From the NCBI RefSeq assembly GCF_019049285.1, contig NZ_JAGMUL010000028.1:62001-126000 (forward strand): a DNA stretch of 64,000 nucleotides, written 5' to 3'. The stretch is from Streptomyces sp. AC550_RSS872. Lineage in GTDB: Bacteria > Actinomycetota > Actinomycetes > Streptomycetales > Streptomycetaceae. Each line of letters opens with the position of its first letter. The first letter of the stretch is position 1. The position numbers and the translations under genes were made by a program. The notes below the pieces were generated by a model. That model was not told the origin of the DNA and did no database searches. It saw only the letters and a list, made by a program, of their open reading frames with translations. Below are positions 8,606 through 15,653 of this stretch, in pieces.

Positions 8606-9105
8606 CGCTCCTCCCCTCCCCCTTCAGCCGAGGGGGAGGAGTCGCCGCAATCCCGCCATACGCCGTCCTCTTTGACCAGGACCATCTCAAGGCTGTTCCC
8701 CGGGATCTCCTTGAGATGGGTGATGGCCACCGCTCTCGTGTCGCTCACCTGCGTGATCTCGTCGAGGACGAAGTGAAGGGCCCCTGGGAAATCCACGTCG
8801 GCGTCCGGCCCGGCATGCTCGCGGCGTTGGTCGGCACACGCATTCGCGTAGATGTCCGCGTAGGTGGAGTCCGGATCATTCATGACGTCGACGAACCGCC
8901 GGGCCGCTCCCTCCGGGGTGTTGTCGTACCCGTCGGGCCGGGTTACGAGCACAGCGACGGCGATCACGAGGCCGGTGGCTACGACCGCCCCCGAGATCAC
9001 GGCCGGCCTCCGTCGCCTCCAGACCGACCGAAGCCGTTGCGCCGCCGGCGTGTCGTCGCTCCACTGCTCGGGCGTGCCCTCGCCGGCTGTCGGGTCATCG
9101 CTCAT
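8596..9105 (-). CDS. hypothetical single-pass membrane protein with extracytoplasmic domain
   Basis: The protein has 169 residues: an acidic cytoplasmic N-terminus, an RRRRP stop-transfer cluster, one hydrophobic segment near residues 36-55 and an outside domain of about 110 residues. The outside domain begins DNTPEGAARRFVDVMN and resembles the NTF2-like/DUF4878 lipoprotein-type domains common in Streptomyces, with two cysteines. I do not recognise a specific function. The ATG has GAGG a few bases upstream. The gene converges on the polysaccharide operon, and the two stop codons overlap by ten bases within a C-rich/G-rich dyad. Confidence 0.7.
   Translation of the reverse strand: MSDDPTAGEGTPEQWSDDTPAAQRLRSVWRRRRPAVISGAVVATGLVIAVAVLVTRPDGYDNTPEGAARRFVDVMNDPDSTYADIYANACADQRREHAGPDADVDFPGALHFVLDEITQVSDTRAVAITHLKEIPGNSLEMVLVKEDGVWRDCGDSSPSAEGGGEERYR
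8608..8641. terminator. bidirectional terminator-like dyad between convergent genes
   Basis: A pyrimidine-rich arm (CTCCTCCCCTCCCCC) is followed by TTCAGCC and a matching purine-rich arm (GAGGGGGAGGAG). The dyad lies across the overlap of the acyltransferase and the membrane-protein genes. It encodes the last residues of the minus-strand protein, so it is both coding and a plausible intrinsic terminator for both transcripts. Confidence 0.5.
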
Positions 9106-9210
9106 CGTCGCGGCCCTCCTCGGCTTGGTGAGCGAGGAGAGTTGTCTAGCAGGCCGGTCTCGGGAGGGGTCCCGGAGTAGCGCGTGCTTCTGCCGATTCT
9201 TGCGGGGAGC

Positions 9211-9230
9211 CCCAGGGCTTCAGCCCTGGG
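9211..9230 (+). repeat. left-end hairpin of the IS605-type element
   Basis: CCCAGGGCT and AGCCCTGGG form a perfect 9-bp stem around a TC dinucleotide (functionally a CTTC-type loop). It matches the architecture of the right-end hairpin at 10597-10616, though the stem sequence differs. Confidence 0.7.
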
Positions 9231-9394
9231 AGGCATCGCATCCTCGTGGCGGCGGCGCGGAGCGCCGCGGTATCTCTCGAGCGCCGTGTCCGGCGGAGCC
9301 GGTGCTGCTGCCATACCGAGGCGGCTTCACTCGGTCGGGTGAAGCATGGAGAACGTACGGTGGGCCGTCGTACGCGTGTACAGGTTGGTTGATC

Positions 9395-10617
9395 GTGAAG
9401 CTGGTGGTGCAGGTCAGGCTGCTGCCGACGCCCGTGCAGGCCGCCGGCGCTTGAGGCGACCCTGCGCGCCTGCAACGAAGCGGCGACCTGGGCAAGCGGC
9501 GTTGCGTTCGAGAAGGACGTGAGGAGTAATTTCACGCTGCGCGAGCACACCTACCGTCAGGTCAAGGCCCGCTGGGGGTTGGGGGCGCAGGCCGCCCAGC
9601 ACGTCATCAAGAAGACCTGCGACGCATATGCCGTGCTGAAGGCCAACCTGGGGGGGGGCCGGGAAACTGGGCAGGCCGGGCTCGAAACGCTGCCGCAGGG
9701 CGATGGAGAAACCGGTCGCCTTCCGCCCGGACGGGGCGCAGCCCTTTGACGACCGGATGCTGTCCTGGCAGATCGACCGGCGCCGCATCTCCATCTGGAC
9801 GACCGCCGGGCGGGTCAGGGATGTGGCGTTCACCGCCTCGCCGGAGCAGATGGCCACTCTGGCCCTGTACCGCAGGGGCGAGTCCGATCTGTTGTGGCGG
9901 GACGGCATGCGGTTCCTGAACGCCACCTGCGACCTGCCCGAGGCGCCGCCGAACACCGATCCGGTGGACTTCCTCGGGATCGACCTGAGCATCGTGAACA
10001 TCGCCACCACGTCCGACGGCGAGATCATGGCGGGGCGCGAGCTCAACCGGACCCGGCTGCGGGAGCGCGCGCTACCCCGTCCGCCAAGCGCCGGCTGAGG
10101 AAACGGCGGCGCAAGGAGGCGCGGCGGGCGAAGGACATCGACCACAAGATCGCGAAGCATGTGGTGGCCGAGGCGGAACGCACCGGTCGCGGGATCGCCC
10201 TGGAGGACCTGACGGGCATCCGTGAACGGGTACGGCTTCGTAGGCCCCAACGGGCCACCCACTCCACGTGGAGCTTCGCCCAGCTCGGAGTTCATCGCGT
10301 ACAAGGCCCGCCGGGCGGGGGTGCCGGCGGTGTACGTCGATCCGGCACACACCTCCCGCACCGCGCCGGGTGCGGCCACATCGACAGAGCGAACCGGGTC
10401 TCCCAGGCCTGGTTCGCGTGCCGGAACTGCGGCGTCGTTGCCCACGCAGACCGGAACGGCTCCCGCAACATCCGTGCCCGTGCGCGGGAGTTGTGGCGAC
10501 GCGGGGCGCAGTCAACCGCCCCAGACCCACCACCGAACCGGAACGTGGGACAGGACGCAAACGCAGCATCACAGCCAGTGGCGCCCGTTGTGCGAGCCCG
10601 GGACTTCAGTCCCGGGT
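9395..10617 (+). pseudogene. tnpB: tnpB, RuvC-like RNA-guided nuclease of an IS605 element, frameshifted
   Basis: Joining three frames reconstructs a TnpB. It starts at a GTG with KLVVQVRLLPTPVQAA, and later pieces hold LGIDLSIVNIATTSDGE (first RuvC aspartate), GIALEDLTGIRER (glutamate) and AHADRNGSRNI (last aspartate), plus FACRNCG of the zinc ribbon. Breaks are visible at about 9446 (one extra base), 9651-9663 (an eight-G run that shifts frame), about 10075 (several codons lost plus a shift), about 10287 (two bases lost) and about 10368 (one base lost, destroying a zinc-finger cysteine). All three catalytic residues survive, but no intact protein can be made. TnpB cuts DNA guided by an RNA from the element's right end. 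Confidence 0.85.
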
Positions 10618-10625
10618 CGTTGACT
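10430..10625 (+). ncRNA. candidate right-end omega RNA (reRNA) of the IS605-type element
   Basis: In IS605-type elements the guide RNA for TnpB is transcribed from the 3' part of tnpB through the right end, with the guide read from flanking host DNA. Here the tnpB 3' end runs into the right-end hairpin at 10597-10616, followed by TCGTTGAC. The guide would then read into the leader of the transglutaminase gene. This is placed by analogy; no transcript evidence or covariance is available, and its partner protein is broken. Confidence 0.3.
10597..10616 (+). repeat. right-end hairpin of the IS605-type element
   Basis: CCCGGGACT and AGTCCCGGG form a perfect 9-bp stem around TC, mirroring the left-end hairpin. 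It lies at the end of the tnpB remnant, 31 bp before the ATG of the next gene. Confidence 0.7.
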
Positions 10626-10647
10626 CTCGGCCCTTACCATCCCGGTT

Positions 10648-11484
10648 ATGACCGATGACCTGCTCGACCTCGACTACGCGCGGCCCGGCCCCTTCACGCG
10701 CCTGCGCTCGACACAAGTCCACCTGCTTGAGGGGCTGCCGGATGACCCCGTGGGCATCTGTGCCGCCGTGCAGAGCCTGGTCATCCAGCCTGCGGACGCC
10801 GCGGTGTTAGGGGTTTGCGAGGACCGTACGGCCGAGAAGAACATCAGGCCGGTCGACAAGCTGATCACCGCGCTGACCGCCCTTGATCCCGCGCCACTGC
10901 ACCAGCCCCGGACACCCGAGACACGGGTGATCGGCACCTGCCGTCACTTCGCCACGATCGCCTGCGCGATCCTGCGGGCGCGGGGTATCGCCTCCCGAGC
11001 CCGGTGCGGTTTCGGCACCTACTTCCTCGAGGACCGCGGCGTCGATCACTGGATCACCGAGTACTGGGACCAGGACCACCACCGCTGGGTGCGTGTCGAC
11101 ACCGAGCACCTCGGCAAGGACTACGTCGACCGCCCGGACGATCTCGCTCCCGGCGAGTTCCTCACCGGCGGCGAAGCATGGGTCCGGTACCGCGACGGGT
11201 TGCTCGACCCGGACATGTTCGGGGTGGCCGGCACCGATCACGCCTGGGGTCCGGCCGAGATCAGCGGCAACGCCGTCCGCGACCTCGCCGCCCTCTGTAA
11301 GCGGGAGACACTCAACTGGGACGAGTGGGGCCGCATGACCGCGGCCTACGAGGGCAGGACCGGCCCCGATTACGACCAGTTGATCGACGTGGTCGCCGAC
11401 GCCTGCGCCAAGGGCGATCCGGCAACCTTGACACGCTGGTTCGCCCACGAGGATCTGGCAGTTCCCCAGCACATGGTCGCTTGA
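10648..11484 (+). CDS. transglutaminase-like superfamily protein
   Basis: The protein has 278 residues with the transglutaminase-core triad. The cysteine lies in GTCRHFATIACAILRARGI near residue 99, the histidine in DHWITEYW near 133, and the aspartate in RVDTEHLG near 151. It has no signal peptide. Prokaryotic members act as cysteine proteases or amide-forming enzymes; the substrate here is unknown. The right end of the IS element lies about 30 bp upstream, so the native promoter has probably been replaced or altered. No strong ribosome-binding site is visible before the ATG. No partner genes are adjacent. Confidence 0.78.
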   Translation: MTDDLLDLDYARPGPFTRLRSTQVHLLEGLPDDPVGICAAVQSLVIQPADAAVLGVCEDRTAEKNIRPVDKLITALTALDPAPLHQPRTPETRVIGTCRHFATIACAILRARGIASRARCGFGTYFLEDRGVDHWITEYWDQDHHRWVRVDTEHLGKDYVDRPDDLAPGEFLTGGEAWVRYRDGLLDPDMFGVAGTDHAWGPAEISGNAVRDLAALCKRETLNWDEWGRMTAAYEGRTGPDYDQLIDVVADACAKGDPATLTRWFAHEDLAVPQHMVA

Positions 11485-11925
11485 GCAGGACCAATGTTTC
11501 TCTCTTCACCCAGGCGGGGACGGGCAAGCCCCAGCTTTGCGGCCGGGTGCTTGAGGCCCGGAGCGCGCGATGGAACCTCGGTCTGACCTGGCCGTGGACA
11601 TTGCGCAGGCAGGCGAAACCAGCTTGCGCAGCGACCAGCGAGGGACCCGCAGCGGGCTCCAGGAATCCGTCCCGATCCCGTTCCCGCTGGGCATCGTCGC
11701 GGCCTTTGCAGTCTGCCGCACGACCGCGAGGGGCGACCGCGAACCACTGGGGGTGAAGGCGCTGGTGCTGTTGGCCGCGCCGCCGCCCTCGGCGCCATGA
11801 TGACGGGCTGGTGGTCAAGCCCCGCAACTCGCCCGGGCTGCTCACACCCTGACGCTGTTCGGTTGATTCGGGGCCTCACGTGACGTCTGCGACCCGTGCT
11901 GTCAGTGGCGATGCGTTATGCGCGG
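11485..11925. other. 441-bp gap without a recognisable gene
   Basis: Several short open frames exist on both strands, but none has a good ribosome-binding site or recognisable domain, and codon third-position GC is uneven. The stretch holds several G/C-rich imperfect dyads (for example around 11520-11565). It may be debris of an insertion sequence related to the decayed element upstream, but I cannot support that by motif. Confidence 0.4.
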
Positions 11926-12237
11926 TCAGGAATCGAAGCTGATGTCCAGCTCAGACGAATAGCCCGGACCGTCGTTCCCGTTTGCCGGATGGCGTACGTC
12001 GGCCTCGGGCCAGACACGTACGGCACGCCAGCGGTATTCATCCTGCTCAGCCTCCTCGGCCGAGAAGGAGACAAGCTGACCCGCCGTCAACTCTCGGAAG
12101 CCTTCCGTCTGGATGGCTGAGAAGTGTGCCCATGCCTGGTCCGGAAGGGCCTCGGAAAAGAGGACGCCCCATCCCTCTTCGCTGTGCCAACTGAGCACAT
12201 GGCCGGCAAGCACCTCTTCGGGCCTGGTGTCAGACAT
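11926..12237 (-). CDS. cold-shock-domain-like protein
   Basis: The protein has 103 residues. Residues 11-75 follow the cold-shock fold: GHVLSWHSEEGWGVL, then AWAHFSAIQTEGFREL and a GQLVSFSAEE strand. The usual aromatic RNP1 motif KGFGFI is changed to EGWGVLF, so nucleic-acid binding may be altered. The C-terminal 25 residues are a polar tail. The ATG at 12237 is preceded by GAGGAAGGGGGAG, a strong ribosome-binding site. It is transcribed divergently from the chorismate mutase gene. Streptomyces encodes several such non-canonical CspA-like proteins; the role is presumably as an RNA chaperone, but this is an inference. Confidence 0.72.
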   Translation of the reverse strand: MSDTRPEEVLAGHVLSWHSEEGWGVLFSEALPDQAWAHFSAIQTEGFRELTAGQLVSFSAEEAEQDEYRWRAVRVWPEADVRHPANGNDGPGYSSELDISFDS

Positions 12238-12427
12238 GCTCCCCCTTCCTCCTCGCACCATCGTGGCATGGCCCTTCGGCACGCGCTCAGCTCCCGCACA
12301 ACGCCTCGATCTCGCCCGTGTATGCCCCCGGTTCACGCAAAGTCCGGGCGGGTGCATCGGACGGCGCGTCTGCGTCGTCCGCCTCTGTACGTTGATGTAC
12401 GACCGCCCCCCCACGGAAGGAACCCCC

Positions 12428-13069
12428 GTGCACTCCCCACGCCTCCGGTCCGCCCTGGCCGCCGTCTGCGCCACCGCAGCCATGTCCCTCACCGGCGCCG
12501 CGCCCGCCACCGCGGCAGCACACTCCGCGCCGCCGCCGGCGATACACGCCTCGGCCACCTCCGTTCGGGCGGCCTCCGTCTCCCCCGGACTCACCCCGCT
12601 GACCGACCTGTTCGCCGAGCGGCTGCTGCTCGCCGACAAGGTCGCCGCCGCCAAGTACGGCACCGACAAGCCGATCGACGACCCGGTGCGCGAACAGCAG
12701 ATCCTGGACGACGTCGCCGCACGGGCGTCGGGGCTCGGTCTCGATCCTGACGGGGTGAAGGCCGTCTTCCGGGACCAGATCGAGGCCAACAAGCTGGTGC
12801 AGCGCGGGCTGTACGCACGCTGGGACACGCACCCCGAGGAGCGGCCCACCGAGCGTCCTGACCTGGTCAAGGAGGTCCGCCCGCAACTCGACCGCATCAC
12901 CACGGAGTTGCTGGACGCGCTGAAGGACACCCGGCGGCTGCGGACGTCACCGTCGTGCACACCCCGGCTGGGGCTGGCCGCCGTCCGGTCGGCGTACGGC
13001 CATGAGCTGGACGCGCTGCATGTCGAGGGCCTCGTACGGGCGCTGCCCTCCGTCTGCGCGGACTCCTGA
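12428..13069 (+). CDS. secreted chorismate mutase, AroQ gamma class
   Basis: This 213-residue protein has a signal peptide (positive start, hydrophobic core, cleavage likely near GAAPATAAA around residue 30). An all-helical AroQ domain begins near residue 55. LADKVAAAKYGTDKPIDDP with the downstream RDQIEANKLVQRGLY segment matches the exported gamma-class mutases such as the Mycobacterium tuberculosis Rv1885c protein. It converts chorismate to prephenate outside the cytoplasm; the physiological reason in actinomycetes is unclear. The GTG at 12428 follows GGAAGGAA at a good distance. The gene stands alone between a divergent cold-shock gene and a convergent VWA lipoprotein gene. Confidence 0.85.
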   Translation: MHSPRLRSALAAVCATAAMSLTGAAPATAAAHSAPPPAIHASATSVRAASVSPGLTPLTDLFAERLLLADKVAAAKYGTDKPIDDPVREQQILDDVAARASGLGLDPDGVKAVFRDQIEANKLVQRGLYARWDTHPEERPTERPDLVKEVRPQLDRITTELLDALKDTRRLRTSPSCTPRLGLAAVRSAYGHELDALHVEGLVRALPSVCADS

Positions 13070-13094
13070 GGCGCCGACCGGTCGCACCGCCGCC

Positions 13095-14639
13095 TCAGTC
13101 CGTCAGCCGCTCCGCCCGGCCGATGGTCTCCGCCAGCTGCCGTACCTCCTCGTCCTCCGTCTCCTTCGCCAGGTCCTCGGCGTGGTCCGCGAGGTCCCGC
13201 AGGGACGGGGCGGCGGGCAGGGAGCTCCAGCGGGAGTCGCCGTCGCGCAGGGCGTCGGCGAAGTAGGCGGCGGTGGCCGTGACCTGGAACCTCGCGGACG
13301 TGTCGTCCAGGGAGTCGTGCAGGGAGCCGGTCTCCAGCTGGCCCGACTTCTCGTGCGGGGCGCGGGTCTTCGGGTCGAGCCAGCGGACGCTCGCGGTGGC
13401 GAGGTGGCCTTCGGTGCCGGGCCTGGTGCGGACGGCGTAGAGGGCGGTGACGGTGTGGCCGGGGCCGATCTCGCCGCCGTCGACGCTGTCGTCGCGGAAG
13501 TCGTCGTCGGCGACCTGGCGGTTGTCGTAGCCGATGAGCCGGAACTCCTTGACCGTCTCGGGGTCGAAGGCGACCTGGGCCTTGGCGTCGCGGGCGGTCA
13601 GGTCGATGTTCTGCGGGAGTTGGCGGCTGAAGAGCTTGTGGGCTTCCCTCTCGGTGGAGACGTACGACGTGTGGCCGTCTCCCTTGTCGGCCAGGCGTTC
13701 CATCAGGGCGTCGCCGTAGTCGCTGCCGACGCCGACGCCGAAGAGGGTGATGCCGTGTTCGCGGCGTTCGGAGGCGATGCGTTCGAGGATGGTGTCGGCG
13801 TCGGTGTCGCCCGTGTTGGCCAGGGCGTCGGAGACGAGGACGACCCGGTTGGTGGCGCCCTTGCGCAGGCCCTCGACCGCTGTCTCGTAGCCGGTCTCCA
13901 TGCCCGCGCCGAGGTTGGTGGAGTCGGTGGGCTCCAGGCTGTCGATGGCGTCGTGGATCTCGTCGCGGTTGCCGTCGAGGCGGGTCATCGGCAGGACCGT
14001 CTCGGCCTCGTCGCTGAAGGTGACCAGGGCGACCGAGTCGTCGTCGCGCAGTTGGTCCGTCATGTGTCCGAGGGAGTCCTGCGCGAGGTCCAGGCGGCCC
14101 GGTTCGGCCATGGAGCCGGAGATGTCGATGACGAAGGTGAGGGCGGCCGGCGGTCGCTCGCCGGGGTCGGAGGCGGGGCGGGTGGCCAGGCCCACGCGGA
14201 CCAGGGACCAGTCCTCGCGGTCGGTGCGGGCGCCGTCGACGGTGACCGTGAAGCCGTTGCCGTCGGGACGGTCGTAGTCCTGGCGGAAGCTGTTGACGAA
14301 CTCCTCGGGGCGGACCGTCGACGGGTCGGGCAGCCGGCCCTCGGCGAGGGTGCGGCGGGCGTAACCGTAGGAGGCGGTGTCCACGTCCAGGGCGAAGGTG
14401 GAGAGGTAGTCGGGTTCGGGGGCGAAGTCGCGGGAGTCCTCGCCCTCGCCCTCTCCCTCGCGCTGGTCTCCCTGGCTGTACGCGGGGGCGGGGAAGCCCT
14501 TGCCGCCTCCCTTGCTGTCCTGCGCCGAGTCCCCGCTGCCGCCGCTGTCACCCGCGCCGCATCCCGTCAGCAGCAGGCCGCCCGCCGCGGTGAGTGCGAG
14601 CAGTGCTCGGTGCAGCCGTCGTGTGCGGTACCGCTCCAT
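13095..14639 (-). CDS. VWA-domain lipoprotein (YfbK family)
   Basis: The protein has 514 residues. A lipoprotein signal with lipobox LLTGC puts the modified cysteine at residue 27, and a glycine/acid-rich linker runs to about residue 75. A YfbK-type N-terminal domain follows (TFALDVDTASYGYARRTL). The von Willebrand factor A domain carries the metal-binding DISGSM near residue 175 and a later TNLGAGM. It is anchored on the outer face of the membrane and probably mediates metal-dependent protein binding; the partner is unknown. The start at 14639 has a GGGGG-rich but weak ribosome-binding site. It is transcribed alone on the minus strand. Confidence 0.82.
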   Translation of the reverse strand: MERYRTRRLHRALLALTAAGGLLLTGCGAGDSGGSGDSAQDSKGGGKGFPAPAYSQGDQREGEGEGEDSRDFAPEPDYLSTFALDVDTASYGYARRTLAEGRLPDPSTVRPEEFVNSFRQDYDRPDGNGFTVTVDGARTDREDWSLVRVGLATRPASDPGERPPAALTFVIDISGSMAEPGRLDLAQDSLGHMTDQLRDDDSVALVTFSDEAETVLPMTRLDGNRDEIHDAIDSLEPTDSTNLGAGMETGYETAVEGLRKGATNRVVLVSDALANTGDTDADTILERIASERREHGITLFGVGVGSDYGDALMERLADKGDGHTSYVSTEREAHKLFSRQLPQNIDLTARDAKAQVAFDPETVKEFRLIGYDNRQVADDDFRDDSVDGGEIGPGHTVTALYAVRTRPGTEGHLATASVRWLDPKTRAPHEKSGQLETGSLHDSLDDTSARFQVTATAAYFADALRDGDSRWSSLPAAPSLRDLADHAEDLAKETEDEEVRQLAETIGRAERLTD

Positions 14640-14786
14640 CGTCCGTGCCCCCTTGGTCCGTTGACGTCGACTTCTGTGACTGTGACGGGCCAGGGGGCCG
14701 GAACGTGCGCTACGGAACGTTGCGGATGAGTCTCGAAGAGGGCACGGTGGCGGGCCGTCGAGACCGGTGGGTGATCTTCCGTTGAC

Positions 14787-15653
14787 CTACGACACCACGT
14801 CCTTGCGGGCGAAACCGCGGAAAGCCAGCGCGAACAGCACGAGGGCGTACGTTACCGACAGGGACGTGCCCTGGATCATGTCGGACCATTCGAGCTGGGG
14901 TCGTACGGCGTCCAGCCAGGCGTACTGCCAGTGGGCCGGCAGGAAGTCGCGCCAGTCGCCGAGGGCCGTCACCTCGTCGAGGACGTTGCCGATGATGGTC
15001 AGGCCGACCGCGCCGCCGACCGCGCCGAGCGGTGCGTCGGTCCTCGTGGACAGCCAGAACGCCAGGGCCGCGGTGACGAGTTGGGAGATGAAGATGTACG
15101 CCACCGTGATCAGCAGGCGCTGGGCGGCGGTTCCGGGGGCCAGCGAGTCGCCGGTGGGGAGCTGGAGCGGGCCCCAGCCGTAGGCCGCCGTGCCGACCGC
15201 GAGGGCCACCAGCGGGAGCAGGATCATCGCGGCCAGACTGAGGCTCAGGCCGACGACGAGCTTGGACCACAGCAGGCGGGCCCGGGGGACGGGCGCGGCC
15301 AGCAGATAGCGCAGGGAGGACCAGCTCGCCTCCGAGGCGACCGTGTCCCCGCAGAACAGCGCGACGGGGACGACGAGCAGGAAGCCGGCGGAGGCGAACA
15401 GGTTGACGGCGGCGAAGTTCGCCCCGGACAGCGTGGCCGTGTCCATCAGACCGACCTGGTTGTTGCCCGAGCCCGGGCCGCCGCCCACCTGGAAGGCGAT
15501 CAGCAGGACGAACGGCAGGGCGAACAGGATGCCGCCCATGACCAGGGTGCGGCGCCGCTTCAGCTGCCGGACCAGCTCGACCCGGATCGGCAGCGTGCGG
15601 CCCGCGCGGTAGCCGTCGGCGACCTCCGCGCGGTCGGTCAGCGTGCTGCTCAT
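14787..15653 (-). CDS. ABC transporter permease (ABC-2 type)
   Basis: The 288-residue membrane protein has about six hydrophobic segments. The first follows RRRTLVMGGILFALPFVLL, and the last is near the C-terminus (SVTYALVLFALAFRGF). The ATG at 15653 overlaps the stop of the upstream hydrolase/ATPase fusion gene in an ATGA, so the two are translationally coupled and form one transporter. The layout is that of ABC-2 exporters with unknown cargo. No third component is adjacent. Confidence 0.83.
   Translation of the reverse strand: MSSTLTDRAEVADGYRAGRTLPIRVELVRQLKRRRTLVMGGILFALPFVLLIAFQVGGGPGSGNNQVGLMDTATLSGANFAAVNLFASAGFLLVVPVALFCGDTVASEASWSSLRYLLAAPVPRARLLWSKLVVGLSLSLAAMILLPLVALAVGTAAYGWGPLQLPTGDSLAPGTAAQRLLITVAYIFISQLVTAALAFWLSTRTDAPLGAVGGAVGLTIIGNVLDEVTALGDWRDFLPAHWQYAWLDAVRPQLEWSDMIQGTSLSVTYALVLFALAFRGFARKDVVS

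Larger units (their letters stand above)
9203..10622 (+). mobile_element. decayed IS605-family (IS1341-like) element carrying only tnpB
   Basis: Two end hairpins of identical design bound a broken tnpB. The left hairpin at 9211-9230 has a 9-bp stem around CTTCAG. The right hairpin at 10597-10616 also has a 9-bp stem around CTTCAG. Subterminal imperfect palindromes, not terminal inverted repeats, are the hallmark of IS200/IS605 elements. No tnpA (Y1 transposase) is visible. The outer limits are approximate. The element sits between a membrane-protein gene and a transglutaminase-like gene, whose start codon lies only about 30 bp beyond the right hairpin. Confidence 0.75.

Noticed and set aside
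11570..11800. 76-codon frame after the transglutaminase gene
   Set aside because: No ribosome-binding site, no domain and uneven codon usage.
13002..14729. Long plus-strand frame opposite the VWA lipoprotein gene
   Set aside because: Composition is typical of antisense GC frames; the minus strand has a lipobox and a MIDAS motif.
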